Shown piece by piece: positions 46,130 to 57,830 of a stretch of 64,000 bases of DNA. This DNA comes from Dryomyza anilis (lineage: Eukaryota > Arthropoda > Insecta > Diptera > Dryomyzidae): the NCBI GenBank assembly GCA_951804985.1, contig OX638131.1:91152349-91216348 (forward strand). The letters are read 5' to 3'. The position numbers and the translations under genes were made by a program. Positions within the stretch are counted from its first letter, which is position 1. Each line of letters begins with the position of its first letter. Under the pieces are notes generated by a model that saw nothing but the letters and a program-made list of their open reading frames with translations, had not been told where the DNA came from and searched no databases.

Positions 46130-46340
46130 CTTTAATTGAATTGATTAAATATTTAAACATATAAATTAATAAATTAATATTAAGAAAATAAACAAAAAGT
46201 TACATCAATATAATTAAATTATTTGCTGAAACACCTACAGAATTAATTGTATTACTTAAATATTTAATCATATTAATTAATAAATTAACAGAAAAAACAA
46301 AAAGTTACATCAATACATTTAAATAATTTGTTAAAACGAC
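46130..46340. repeat. 105 bp tandem duplication
   Basis: AACAAAAAGTTACATCAATA occurs at 46191 and 46296 (offset 105), with flanking TTAATTAATAAATTAA sequence also duplicated. Confidence 0.75.
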
Positions 46341-46857
46341 TATTGAATTAATTGCATTAACAATCGCCGTTGCTGAGCACACTAAGCAGCGCGGCGTGAC
46401 GATGCGAGCTTGTAGAGAATGAACGCAAGCAAACGATGGTATTTTGTTAGCGCGCATAATATTTGGCATATGCCATGATATACACTTATAGAGCTTGATC
46501 ATGGTGATGATGGCAATGGTTGCATATTTTGTTATGCTTCCAACATCATCATCAGAAAAGTATATATTATACACTTTTACAGGAATTTATGACATTCTGT
46601 TTTAATTAACTGAATGAGAATTATAAAGACTGTGAATATAATAAACATATTTTTAAAACGTCGACCATACCAATTAAATAGTTTGCTATTTATGCGATTT
46701 ATGGTATATTTTTGGAAGCAAATCACATTTTTAGCGAACGTGTTCGATTATTTTTTTCTGTGTGATATTCGTTTTTATGCTTCAATGGGCTTTTGCGTTT
46801 ATATAGTTTGGACTTATGGCATTTATTATATCTTTGTTGTATGGGTATTGGTTATTT

Positions 46858-47600
46858 GGGATTTTTTTATTGGTCACTCAGACAATTCTCTGAAAAGCAC
46901 ACTTATCGAATTATACAATTCTGAAAATGGCATCTTTAGGAAATATTTCTATTTTGGGGAAGAGTGATATTCGGATAAATGTCCCAATTAGGGAAATGGC
47001 TTTGGGGAGAAGTCCGTACAGGGAAGCTTGATTTAATTGTGTTGGTCGGAACTAGACGAAATGTAAATTTAGAGAAAGGCGATAGTTTGGTCTTCTTTGG
47101 GATATTTTTTTATTGATCAGTCAGACAATTTCCTGAAAAGGGCACTTACGCGTACTATCAATTTTTCCATTTTGGAATGACACCTTTAGGAGATATATCA
47201 ATTACGGGGAAGTGTGAAATTCGGATAAATGTCTCTTCAGGGAAATAGGTTCGGGGAGGTGTCCGCACAGGGAAGCTTGATTAATTGTGTTGGTCGGGAC
47301 TAGACGAAATGTAAATTTAGAGAAAGGAGTTTAGTTTGGTCTTCTTTGGGATATTTTTTATTGATCAGTCAGACAATTTCCTGAAAAGAGCACTTACGCG
47401 TACTATCCATTTTTCCGTTTTCGAATGGCACCTTTAGGAGATATATCTATTACGGGGAAGTGTGAAATTCGGATAAATGTTTCTTCAGGGCAATGGCTTC
47501 GGGGAGGTGTCCGCGCAGGGATGCTTAATTGACTTGCTTGATCGGGACTTCGACGAGAGATAGGCACCTTTAGGAGAAATGTTTATTTCGGGGAATTGTC
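46858..47600. repeat. tandem repeat, unit about 245 bp, about three copies
   Basis: The block GGGATATTTTTTTATTGATC with AGTCAGACAATTTCCTGAAA recurs at about 46858, 47099 and 47348. Each copy continues through GCACTTACGCG, CACCTTTAGGA, GAAATTCGGATAAATGT and GACTAGACGAAATGTAAATT; the first copy is the most diverged. The GGGGAAGTGT / ATTCGGATAAATG phrases recall the array at 36-38 kb. One open frame of 117 codons overlaps the start but does not persist between units. Confidence 0.8.
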
Positions 47601-48839
47601 AATTTCGGTTAATCTGCTTATCGGGGACAAGGTTTCTAGGAGGTATTCGCCCGTGAATCTTGTTTGGCCTGTACGAGGCGGGCCTCTTAGGGATGAGAAA
47701 TATCAGACCTGGAATTGCAATTTTGTTATTTTACGAATTTCAGGTATTCAAATTTTTATTCTTCTCTAATTTCTCTTTTTTAGTGTCAGCAACAAATCAG
47801 AATTCCTACTCAGTTATCACAATAGACATTCGCAGTAAGAACTGCCACCATAAGCGGCTTCTGTGACCGGTTAACAAAATTTGCCAAAGTGTCGTCTGCC
47901 TCGACGTGTGTCGTCGTCCTCGTTCTCCTCGATGTTGTTCTTGCTGTTGTAATAATGGTGTAGCATTTGCAGATTTCGTTTGTCAGAGAATGAGGAGAAT
48001 ACCACAGGAGAGTGAGAGAAATGTCGGCATTTGTAATTGCGACACAAACACACACAGAGCCAAAGGCAGAGACAGAGCCAGACGCTAACACAGTGAATGA
48101 CGGCTGAAATACGATCACGTTATTGCTTACTTTGCAAGTGTAATTGTGTTCGTGAGAGTGTACGTGTACGTGGCGCATGTACGTGTGCCCCCGACGTGTG
48201 TCTTGAGAGCCCGCCTATGTAGGTATTAGTTACACTTGCGGCCGAGTGTGCGTGTGTGAGTGGATTGAGTGAGTGAGAGTATGTGTAAGCGCTGCAGTGA
48301 TTTGCATTTTTAAATGATAATCGATAACATTTGGAGTTTAAAAAATGCTATTTAGCAAAATAACTACTTCATATGAATTAATTTAAATTATGTTTTGAGG
48401 AATCTTTACTTTTCTTAATGTTATTTTATATTACTTGTTTTATTTTAAGTAAAAGAAATGCTGTCTTTAGTCTGTGACAAATTGAAGATAGCTTTCTGCA
48501 CATAGAACTCAACATTTAGTGCGCAATTTCATATGTAATTTACAAGAACTACAAAAACGTTATTATCCAATTGCCATAACAATTGAGTAGCACATACTGC
48601 GCAGCATTCCAAAAAGAAAAAAATGGATTATCGCACATAACTTAAAGAAGTAAAATCGAAGATATGCAACGTGCGCGATGAACTAAATGCTACACTATTT
48701 TATTATACTTTAAAGCATGTTGATGGTACTGCAGCTGTGACAGCAACGCGTGTGTGTCAAAGGAATTTTCGAAAATTGCAGACAATTAAATTAAACCCAT
48801 TTTAAAAGTGGCACATATCAGTCAAAAATTGGTGAAGAA

Positions 48840-49465
48840 CTTTAAAGATTTAAATATTTTTTGAAAACTCTCAAAAGCTTCGAAAATGGTTAAAATGTTT
48901 TAAAACTTTAAAAGCTAATAATGCTTTAAATTATTTAAAAAGCTCATAAAAAACTAAAAACAGTTATTAAAGCTCTTTAGGCTTCAAATTTTTGTAATGC
49001 TTTATAACATCTTTGAAAATATCTAAAGCGTGGAAAGTTTCCAAAGTTTTGAAAGCTCATTAAACTTTGAAAATTCAAAAAGCATTGAAAGCTCATATAA
49101 CTTTGAAAATTCACAGACATTTGAAAGCTGTTTAAGCGTTGAAAGCTCCTTAAGCTTTGTAATTTCACAAATCATTGAGCTTTAAAAGCTCACAAAGCTT
49201 TAAAAGAACTTAAAGCTTTGAAAGCTTTAAAAGAACTTAAAGCTTTGAAAGCTTTAAAAGCTCTTAAAGCTTTAAAAGCTTCTAAATTTTTAAAAGGTCA
49301 TAAAGCTTTAAAATCTTCCAAAGCTTTAAAAGCTCCAAAGCTTTAAAAGCTCCAAAAGCTTTGAAAGCTAGTAATGTTTTAAAATGTCCTAAAGATTTCA
49401 AAGCTTAAAAAACTTTAAAATGTCCTAAAGCTTTGAAGCTCCTAAAACTTTTAAAGCTACACTAT
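48840..49465. repeat. AAAGCTTTAAAAGCTC array
   Basis: Units TAAAGCTTTAAAAGCT(C/T) of about 16-20 bases, cleanest at 49190-49380 (AACTTAAAGCTTTGAAAGCT duplicated near 49207 and 49237). Confidence 0.78.
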
Positions 49466-51235
49466 TAAAAATTGATTAATATCATAAATTAAATACACCC
49501 ACATAAAAAAAAATGTTTTGAAAAACGAAAAATCAATATTACGACATTTATATTTTTTTCTCAGTGTAGGAACATGTGTGCTCATGAACTCGCGTAGACA
49601 ACGCATAAACTATGCATTGATATGTATGCGTAATTGTGATTGCAAACACACATACAAGCAAACACCGACAGACAGAGAGACAGACAGATATAAAGGCAGC
49701 CAGCGACGACCGCCCCACAACACCCACACAATGAAAAGTTTGAACTTTTATTGCTGCAATTATGCTTATCGCATCGAATATCGTTTCAATATCCTTTCGA
49801 TACGTTGCTGCTGTTGCTGTGGTGGGTGTGCGACGGATTCAGCTGCTGCTGCCAGTTTTTTGCATGTTTCTCAGCAATGAAAAACATTTTTTTACTGCTT
49901 GGCGTCGATTTTTTTGTTACTACCGTTTTTTGCTGTTGGTAAAACATGCAGCCTTTTGAAGCGCTTTTGGTTTGTGTCTGCGCTTATCTTATCGCCGCAC
50001 GAAGCTTTAGCATTATTTTTCGGCACAAGTGCTTGTTATTCTTGTTGTTGCTGCTGCAATTGCAATTGTTGCAGTTTTTCTTTTTATTTTTTCATTTTTA
50101 TAAATGTTGAACTCTTCGGCACATGTGCTGTTGTTGCTCTATGGCAAAATCACGTACGCAAGCGATCGCATCGCTTCAAAGCCATTTTCGTGAGCTTTGT
50201 ACAGTTTTTATTGCCCCATGAATGTTCGATTTCATTGCTACCGCATTTAAACGGTACGGCGGTAAATAAATCGATTTGGCATATTGACGATGACACTGAC
50301 GATGCTGATGATTATGATGGGCATAAAGCTTTTAGCATAATGATCGATACAATTTGGGAAAAACGTAACGACATAAAAGATAAAGCAACAAATTAATCTT
50401 TCAGTAGTTCTATCGATTATCTATTATGTGCATGCAAATATATTTGAGATATTTTTCATCTGGATCTTGTTCTTTTTTTTTGAGATTGCTATATTTAGAT
50501 TACTACATTTGTGGCTTATATTTGACTCAATAGCCTTTAATGGATTAAAGGCTAAATTTAAGCATTTTATATTACATAAATTTACTTACTTGCACCTCCA
50601 AAAGTGAAATCGCCTAGAGTGCATCGAAAGCATTTTAAAAGAGGAGGAGAAGAAAGAAGAACAAAAGAAGTGGTGAAGATTTATTTTTGTATTGAAATTT
50701 GAAAATAAAATCGAAAATTAAGTTAAAAAATAATGTAAAAATATATATTTCTAACAAAAAACAAACAGAAAAACGCATAATGCTTTTAAAATGTTTAACT
50801 TTTAGCCTTTGAATGGTTTTTAGAATTGAGAAAGTCTTTTAAATTCAATAGTTGTATCTTCAAAGTATTAACAAAGTAGTCACATATTATAAAAGCCTCC
50901 AAAGCTCTATGGAAATAAAAAGCTCTAAAAGTTCGCAAAGCTTTTAAAATTATAAAATACTTTCAAAACATTTGTTTTTTAATTTTTCTAAGATTTAAAA
51001 AGTATTTGCAAAAATCATATAAAAATTATAAATCCATTTTTAAATTAAAAATATATATAAAATAATAAATAAATAAAGAGAAAAATCCTGTGCAGCCGCA
51101 TTGGAAAAAAGATAGAAAAGAAATACATATTAAGTACATTGATTTAATTAGTACAACTTATAATATTCAAACCTTAAGTTTTTATATTATAAAGCTTTAT
51201 GGTCTTTTGTGGGCTTCTGCAAAATTGTTACTTAC

Positions 51236-51386
51236 TTGTCTCACCAGTGGTACAAGTCGCCGGTGATGAAGGCGGACCACGCCCTATATTATTCACAGCA
51301 ATCACATAGAACTCATATTCCGTGTAGGGGCTAAGCGCGCGCACCACATAGAACATGGTAATGATGCCGCTTATTTCACTGAAAGC
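51236..51386 (-). CDS. Lar: Lar exon: second half of FN3-1
   Basis: The 151 bp exon has an acceptor at ACAAATAG|GCTTTC and a donor at GACAA|GTAAGT. It encodes AFSEISGIITMFYVVRALSP, YTEYEFYVIAVNNIGRGPPS and SPATCTTGET, giving the E-F-G strands of FN3-1 with the L-x-P-x-T-x-Y-x-F signature of the family. It ends with one base of a Lys codon. The following intron (38520-51235) is 12.7 kb, so transcription leaves the compact exon cluster here and enters the repeat-filled part of the gene. Confidence 0.94.
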
Positions 51387-51453
51387 CTATTTGTAAAATA
51401 GTTTTATTGTAATATTTATTCAACATAACGAGATATTTATTTTATAATGTTAC

Positions 51454-51587
51454 CTGATTAGCATTTTTCGGTTTGTACTGTATCACATAGTATTGCAGAT
51501 CTTCGGGTCCTTTGTACGACCATTCGAGACGCACAGATGTGGCGGTCACATCGGATATCAGGACGTCTGTTGGTGCGGTGGGTAAAG
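51454..51587 (-). CDS. Lar: Lar exon: first half of FN3-1
   Basis: The 134 bp exon has an acceptor at CCCAAAG|CTTTAC and a donor at AATCAG|GTAACA. It encodes (S)LPTAPTDVLISDVTATSVR, then LEWSYKGPEDLQYYVIQYK and PKNANQ: the A to C' strands of the first fibronectin type III repeat, with the conserved core Trp (LEW) and the Tyr pair of strand C. It ends on a codon boundary (phase 0). The next intron is only 67 bp (51387-51453), the shortest in the window. The strong match to Lar and the correct phase make the call secure. Confidence 0.94.
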
Positions 51588-52034
51588 CTTTGGGGGGGAG
51601 AATAGAAAAATTATATTTTAATAAAATACACTTATTGCGTTCGACAAATTATTAAAAGCTTTAAAAGCTCTTTATTTTAAAAAAGCTTTAAAGATCAATA
51701 AAGCTTAAAATTAAAAAAAAAACTATTTAGAACTCTTTAAAAACAGAATTTAAGGATTTGAAAATGGTTCTGTTGTATCATTCAATAAGCTTTTAAAGCT
51801 TCCTTAACTTAAAAAAAAGCTGTAAAGCTTTTATTTATTTTTTATACGTGCGTTGAATAAGCATTTAAAAGCTATGAAAAGCTTTCAAAAGCTTCGAAAG
51901 CTCTTTATTTCTTCAAAAGCTCTTAGAGCTTTTCTATCTTTTAAAAGCTGTACAATCTTCTTGAATACTGTGAAAGCTTTTAAAAGCTTTAACAGTTTTT
52001 TTTAAAGCTTTAACATAAAATTTCTTAAGCTTAC
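51588..52034 (-). other. Lar: Lar intron between Ig3 and FN3-1
   Basis: A 447 bp intron, of which about 51640-52020 is again an AAAAGCTTTAAAAGCT array (about 15 AGCTTT words). A short intron with conserved neighbours has therefore also been colonised by this repeat. Confidence 0.85.
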
Positions 52035-52181
52035 ATTGAACTTTCACCACTGCGGTTGCCTCAATCTGTCCTAGCGACGAAGCCGCAATGCAGGTATAGT
52101 TGGCGCTCTGTTGTATGCTCGTCAATTGCAGGATATTCTTGCCAATGGGAATATTATTTTCAGGTGTTAAATCCTGTGCAC
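52035..52181 (-). CDS. Lar: Lar exon: second half of Ig3
   Basis: The 147 bp exon has an acceptor at TATACAG|GTGCAC and a donor at CAAT|GTAAGC. It reads on from the previous exon as (G)AQDLTPENNIPIGKN, then SANYTCIAASSLGQIEA and VVKVQ, giving the F-strand Tyr-x-Cys that completes the Ig3 disulfide. The intron separating it from the preceding exon is only 158 bp (52182-52339). It ends with one base of a Ser codon (phase 1). Continuing past the donor in frame gives a lysine-rich AAAGCTTT-repeat translation that is not protein, which confirms the splice site. Confidence 0.94.
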
Positions 52182-52339
52182 CTGTATAGATAGAGCAAGA
52201 AGAGATTGACAAACATAAATTAAAAAAAATATATATATATTTAAAATATTAAAAACTAAAAGCACTCAGTGTCATATAATATTAAAGTAATCAGCCGACC
52301 AAAAACTAGGTCAACGCATTAAGAATGTCAAACACTTAC

Positions 52340-52576
52340 CTGTCATCCACTTAACTTGCGGCATTGGCGAACCGACCGCAATGCAGGATAAATTTAAATT
52401 TGCTCCCAGCATAACCTCGTTGATTTGCTCTGGTGGGCGTGAGAATGTGGGCGGTACGCGACGTACTTTCACATAGAGATTGGTGGCCTTTGAGTGTTCG
52501 GTGCCAACGGAGTTTTCGGCAACGCATTCGTATTTGCCTTGATCTTCTTCGCGGCTGTTTTCGATTTGAAGGCCAC
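52340..52576 (-). CDS. Lar: Lar exon: end of Ig2 and first half of Ig3
   Basis: The 237 bp exon has an acceptor after TTTCAG and a donor at G|GTAAGT. It reads [20 protein letters not shown], which is the F/G-strand region of Ig2 with the DxGxYxC signature, then a linker ([13 protein letters not shown]), then the first half of Ig3 with its B-strand cysteine (LNLSCIA) and the conserved tryptophan (VKWMT). It starts with the last two bases of a codon and ends after the first base of a Gly codon. Ig1-Ig3 of Lar-type phosphatases bind heparan sulfate proteoglycans such as Syndecan and Dally-like. This is the most 5' Lar exon I can find; the preceding exon must lie beyond position 64000 or is too short to recognise by eye. 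Confidence 0.95.
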
Positions 52577-54539
52577 CTGAAAGTAGGCAAGTGGAAAATG
52601 TTGATGATGATGAGTGAGAATTCTATTTAAGGATTTATATTTTTTTAAGTTTTAGGTAAAATATTAATTTAAAGTATTTAATTTAGATAAATTTTAATTT
52701 ATTATAATTTATATATAAAAATTTCATATAAAAATGTACCTAAAAGTATGCCATTCTTTTTTAAGGTTTTTTAGCAGTTAAACTCAGTGTTTTTATATTC
52801 AGGTTTGGCACCAAAAACTAGGGAATTTTAAGTTTTAACCTAAAGAAATTAAAATATATTTTACAATATTGATGTAGAAATGCAAGAACAAGAATACGAA
52901 ATGAATGTCTTGTTCTTGCTTTTATTCTTGCACTTTGAAATTTGAATATTTACGAATTGGAATAATTGATATTTAAGGTGAATTTTGAAGAAAAACACAA
53001 TTGCACGATTCTTGCTCACGTTCTTGCACTTTTTCTAATGCAGGAACACGAAATGATGCTCTTCTTCTTGTACTTATTCTTGTATGTTAATAAAATTAAT
53101 TTTTTTAGAGCTGCACTTTTAACAAAAAAAAAAAATACAAAACTCTTGCACATGTTCTTGCGTTTTTTGTGCAATGTTAGTCTTGTGCTTGCACTTGTTC
53201 TTGCATCGGAATGTAGTTCTTGTTCTTGCAGTTTATAAAAGAACAATAGGCCTGCATTATTAGCTAATCACAAATTGATGGACCTAAATGCATGCTATAA
53301 CTTTCTGCAAGAGCTTTCTTTCGCTTCTTCAAGCTTTCTTAAGTGTTAACATAATACTGTCTAAAAGTATGCTACAAGTTTTGCAAAAGAGTTTTATATA
53401 TACAGTTTATAATATTTCAAAAGCATTTTTCGTACTTTTATCGTAATTTGCGCTCTATTTAATGTTCAGAACAAAAAAAAAAAAATAAAAATAAATAAAA
53501 AACAAAATCAATTCATGCATCCATTAAAACGACAAACTTTTGCCACATTATTAATAACAGCTGCCTCTAAAAGCATGCAACACACGTTTTGATAAATGCC
53601 ACTAAAAGCTCTCACTTACTCACACCTCGTTTAAAAAAAAAAAAAACAATAATAATAAAAACAAAATGAAACAAAAACCACTTCCGCTGTAACAATCAAA
53701 TTTCCGGTTTTATATTTTATACATTTTTTTACAGCCGCCATATTTAATAACACATGATAAAAGGATATATATATAAAAAAAAAACAAATCAAGCGTAAAA
53801 AGTTCAAAAAGTGCCGCCAGAGAGCATGGGGCTGAACTAGGCATTAAATGCAGACGACATGTGGCCAAAAACCTATGCGCATTGGAGGCCGGATATAAGT
53901 ACGCGCATTAATAAAGAGCATCATAAATAAAACGACACATTTAATAGCCAAACAGACGGACAGGACAAAAAGGCAGTCAGCCAGCCAGCCAGCCAGCCAC
54001 ATAAGGATGCTTTCACCAACCTTTTAACTATATTTGCAATGGCAAAAAGCAGCATCAAAAAAGGCTCAAAATGGTGTAAATTATATAGTACTTTTTTTTT
54101 TAGATAGTCATATAAAAAAATAAACAACCTGCTAAAATTGAGATATAAAAATTGCTTATTTGCCATTGATCATAAATTATTTTTGTATAGATATTTGTCA
54201 GTCGATTTGCGTTACAGTTCATAAATCTCTGTCTATTTAATGCACTGCGCTGGCATTTGGGCCAAGAGTCAGTTATGGAGTTATTCAGTCGCTCATTTTT
54301 TTGATACTACACTTTTTTATAGATACTTTGGGATGGTTAACATAATTATTAACTGCTGACTTTTGCTATGTGGAAGCTTTTAAAGAAAAGCTATTAAAGA
54401 AAAATCCTCTAATAAATTACTGCCTAAAAGTAGGCAATTTAATTTTAATTTATAAATTTGGAGGTTATAAATAAGAGACGAGATTTATATTTAAAATCAA
54501 TAAACTATTGTAATTTTTATAGCTTATTAGTGAATTTTA

Positions 54540-55930
54540 AGTAGTGATGAGCAAGCACAAGTATTATTCTTGTTCTACTTGTTCTTGCAGCGTCTGTCTT
54601 ATTCTTGCTGCAGATGATTTGCATTTCTTGCCATTTCGTATATGGCAATCTTGTTCTTGCACTTGTTCTTGCATGGTCATTCTTGTTCTTACATCGGCAG
54701 ATCAATCATCTAACTGTTCTAGTAGTGTTAATATTGTTTTTGCTGCAAGAGTTTTGCATTTCTTGCAATATTTTGCATGGTAGTCTTGCTCTTGTTCTTG
54801 TATGGTCATTCCTGTTCTTGCATGGGCAGTTCGGTCTTCTACTTGATCTGGTTTTTGCTGCATATGTATTGCCTTTTCTTATATAGTAGTCTTGTTCATA
54901 CTGGGTCATTCTTGTTCTTACATCGGCATATCGGTATTCTATTTGTTCTAATAGTGTTAGTCTTGTTTTTGGTGTAGGAGTCTAGAATTTCTTGTCATTT
55001 CAAATATGGTAGTCATGTTCTTGCACTTGTTCTTGCAGGGTCATTCTTGTTCTTGCATCGGCGGAACGATCTGTTTTGTTTTGTATTTGCTGTAGCTGTC
55101 TTGTATTCCGTGCAATATCTTGCATGTTAGACTTGTTCTTGACCTTGGATGATCATTCTTGTTGTTGCATCGGCCGATCGATCTTCTACTTGTTCTTGTA
55201 GTATACATCTTGTTTTTGCTTTTGATGCATTATTCTTGCATTTCTGTCCCTTATGAAAGTCTCTTTATGAAAGTCTCTTCTTGTTTACTTAGCTTGCAAG
55301 CTTAGTCCTGTTCTTCCTCATGTTCTTGAAGGTTGTGTCTTGTTCTTGCATCAAAATATTGATTTTGTACTTGTTCTTGCAAAAACTTCCTGAACAAGAT
55401 TCAAGACATTAAGATACAAAATTTAATGTTATAGCGCAGTTGTATTTGTTGTTCTTGGCATTAAGGGAAAGACATTTACTTTTATAATACAATTGCTAAC
55501 GTTGTTCTTGCATTGTAGGTCTTGTTCTTGCATCGTAGGTCTTGTTCTTGCATCGGTAGTTCTTGTTCTTGCATCGAATGGTCGATCTTGTTATTGTTCT
55601 TGCACAAACTGCAAGAACAAGATATTAAAAATTTACAATATTCTTTGAATTAAGATATACTTCATTTTACAGCACAATTGTCCGTAATTTTTAAAGCATG
55701 TCTCGTATATTAATTTCTGTTCTTGCGTATTTTATGCATGTTTAGTTTTGCTCTTGAGTTACAGCAGCAAGATCAAGAATCAAAGTATGAATATAAATAA
55801 CATTAAGTATTATATCGAAAGTCTTCTTTTTGCATCATTAGGTCTTGTTCTTGCATTGTAAGATTGGTCTTGTGTTTGTCTTTGCAAAAACTTCAAGAAC
55901 AAGAATCAATTAATATAAAGAATATTTGTT
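54540..55930. repeat. TTGTTCTTGCA(TCGGTAGTC) array, main block
   Basis: Many copies of CTTGTTCTTGCA, often followed by TCG(G)(T/C)AG, spaced irregularly at 15-60 bases. The same word recurs in smaller blocks at 52880-53240, 57830-58830, 60730-60800 and 8150-8280. It is the host site of the hAT-like element that follows. Open frames inside give repetitive SCSCS / LVLALV peptides and are not genes. Confidence 0.75.
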
Positions 55931-55935
55931 CTTGG

Positions 55936-57830
55936 CAAGGATTGAAACCTAAACGAATAACGGTTTCGATTTCGGTTTCGGTTTTTTTCGCGTTTCGGTT
56001 TCGGTTACGGTTTCGGTTTAAAGTTTTTACAACGAAACGGTTTCGGTATACCGGTTCCATGTTACGGTTTCGGTTTTGATTTCGGTTTTTGTATAAAATA
56101 TTTCATAATTTTCAATGCCTTCAACAAAAAATCTGGGATAAAGTGGAACATGGGGTAATTAATGTCGGCAATTGCAATTTTTGACCATGTTTTTGCATTT
56201 AAAAAATAAAAACAATTGTCAAGTCCTTCTCAATATGGCATCAACTTTTTCATCCATAGTTATAATAAAATTAATATATTTTCTGCATATCGAACCAAGT
56301 GAAAAAAAGAGTGCTGGTTGTGTTTAAAATGATCGAATATTGTATATCTTTTGAAATAAAAACTGGTTTGGAAATAATCTAACATTGTTTATATGGTGCT
56401 AAGTTATGTTCAAATTGTGATATTGTGGTAAAGTAAGAATCATTTTCTGGGATAAAGTGGGAAACGTAATTTAAGCAACAAACGTAATGTCAGTGCAACT
56501 ATTGTGTTATATGAATTATTTAATTGATTTCGCCAATAAAAAAAAAACTTCAATCGTGACCACAAACCAATAAAAAGCAACATTATGACTTCACCTCAGA
56601 TATGATCTGAATTGCAGAAGAGAGCCGAGAAACAAACCTTAAACTAGATCAACAAGAATGCATCGGTAAATATTCTTGAACTTTATAAGAATAAGAAGAA
56701 TTTTGTACAATACCCATCCAAATAAAGTAAATTTCCACAATTCAGGAATATTTCGTGTAGGCATATTTCTATTTTCAATAACGAATTACGATGCGCATAC
56801 ACACACTTTCACAACGACAATTCTTCGTTGCTATCCTGTATCATCACATGGCAACAGACGCATGACAACGTACAAACGCATGACAACAGACAGTCGCATG
56901 GCACCACACTACATGTATGTATCTAGTACAGCTATCTAGTTGGCAACAACAACGAGTTTTCTTTGTGGTAAAAAAAAGTCCCGCCAAAAATTCTATCAAA
57001 AGCAGATTTGTGAAAACAAAAACACAAAAGGCACATAGAACTTAACCTAAGAAAACTTCATGATTTTACAATTAACAAAAAAACTATGTATAAAAGTAAA
57101 ACAAAAATAAAAATGTGCATAGCACAGTGCTTACGCACAATCGATGTACGAACTAGCGTAGCGAAGAAAAGAGAAAAAAACATTGTTTTGTCTATTTTAT
57201 CTTTTTGAAGCGACTTTTGAAGCACTTTTGAAGCTATTTACCGCTTCAAAATTGCTTCATAGACCTTATTTTTAAGATGCTTATATTCATTAGCCTTGAA
57301 AAAAAAAATAAAAACACACATCTTCATAAATATTTTGCACGCTTTCCATTGTTACTTGTTGTTAAATATTTAGTAATATCATGAATTCTTTTGAATTTCA
57401 TTATTACCTTAAAAACATAATAAATACATTAAAATAATAAAAACTTGCTCTTGTTCTGCCGCTAAAAAAAAACAAATTTTATACCAAAGACCGTTGTTTT
57501 GGAAATATTGTCTCTCAAAAAAGAAACGTGAATATTTTTTGTTACAACAAGAAATTTTTATTTCGGTAATTCCAAATTATATAAAATGACATTAAAACAT
57601 GCCTTGTATGTAAGATCTTCTATATACAATAAAATATTTTTTTCTGTTTCTTTTTATACTTTTTTAAAAACCGTTTTAAACCGGTATAAAACCGAAACCG
57701 TTTATTTCTGTTTTGGATATCGGTTTATTTCTGATTTTCGTATAACGGTTTCGGTTACGGTTTCGGTTTTAAAAATGAAACGGTTTTAAACGGATATCGG
57801 TTTCGGTTTCGGTTACGGTTTCAATCCTTG
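55936..57830. mobile_element. hAT-like non-autonomous DNA transposon, 1.9 kb
   Basis: The 1,895 bp element has terminal inverted repeat CAAGGATTGAAACC at both ends and a perfect 8 bp target duplication GTTCTTGG (55928-55935 and 57831-57838). Both ends carry subterminal arrays of CGGTTTCGGTT(A)CGG words (about 55968-56090 and 57660-57822) in inverted orientation, as in many hAT elements. The interior is AT-rich; no open frame above about 90 codons and no transposase motif was seen, so it needs a transposase from elsewhere. It split the host's own GTTCTTGG word, so it is younger than the array. Confidence 0.85.

Larger units (their letters stand above)
38520..51235 (-). other. Lar: Lar intron between FN3-1 and FN3-2 exons
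   Basis: A 12.7 kb intron. Contents: AAAGCTTT array at 39880-40400; a block of ordinary base composition at 40730-41130; an ATCGATAA array at 42040-43470; TIR elements at 43511-43719 and 44370-44561; CA microsatellite at 45190-45223; a 105 bp duplication at 46130-46340; a tandem repeat of about 245 bp at 46858-47600; AAAGCTTT array at 48840-49465; GCT/GTT-rich stretches near 45020-45110 and 49800-50090. The rest has no recognised feature. Confidence 0.8.
3364..52576 (-). other. Lar: Lar gene, internal part (9 exons in window)
   Basis: Gene-level entry for the receptor-type protein tyrosine phosphatase Lar, a single-pass neuronal membrane protein with three Ig and nine FN3 domains outside the cell and two phosphatase domains inside. 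Only the exons for the end of Ig2, Ig3 and FN3-1 to FN3-4 are here; they join in phase in the order 52340-52576, 52035-52181, 51454-51587, 51236-51386, 38419-38519, 23143-23335, 12218-12368, 9727-9863, 3364-3660. I recognised it because the peptides match the Drosophila Lar ectodomain almost residue for residue, from recall and without a search. The gene continues beyond both window edges. Exons are compact (101-297 bp); five of the eight complete introns exceed 2 kb and hold nearly all the repeats in the window. Confidence 0.95.

Noticed and set aside
49899..50396. 165-codon plus-strand open frame with a Cys-rich stretch
   Set aside because: The cysteines come from a TGTTGCTGCTGC-type repeat, the rest is low complexity, and it lies in a Lar intron on the opposite strand. 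No domain is recognisable.
55968..56090. TTTCGG/GGTTTCGGTT repeats resembling telomeric repeats
   Set aside because: They occur only as mirrored subterminal arrays of the hAT-like element; higher flies do not use such telomere repeats.
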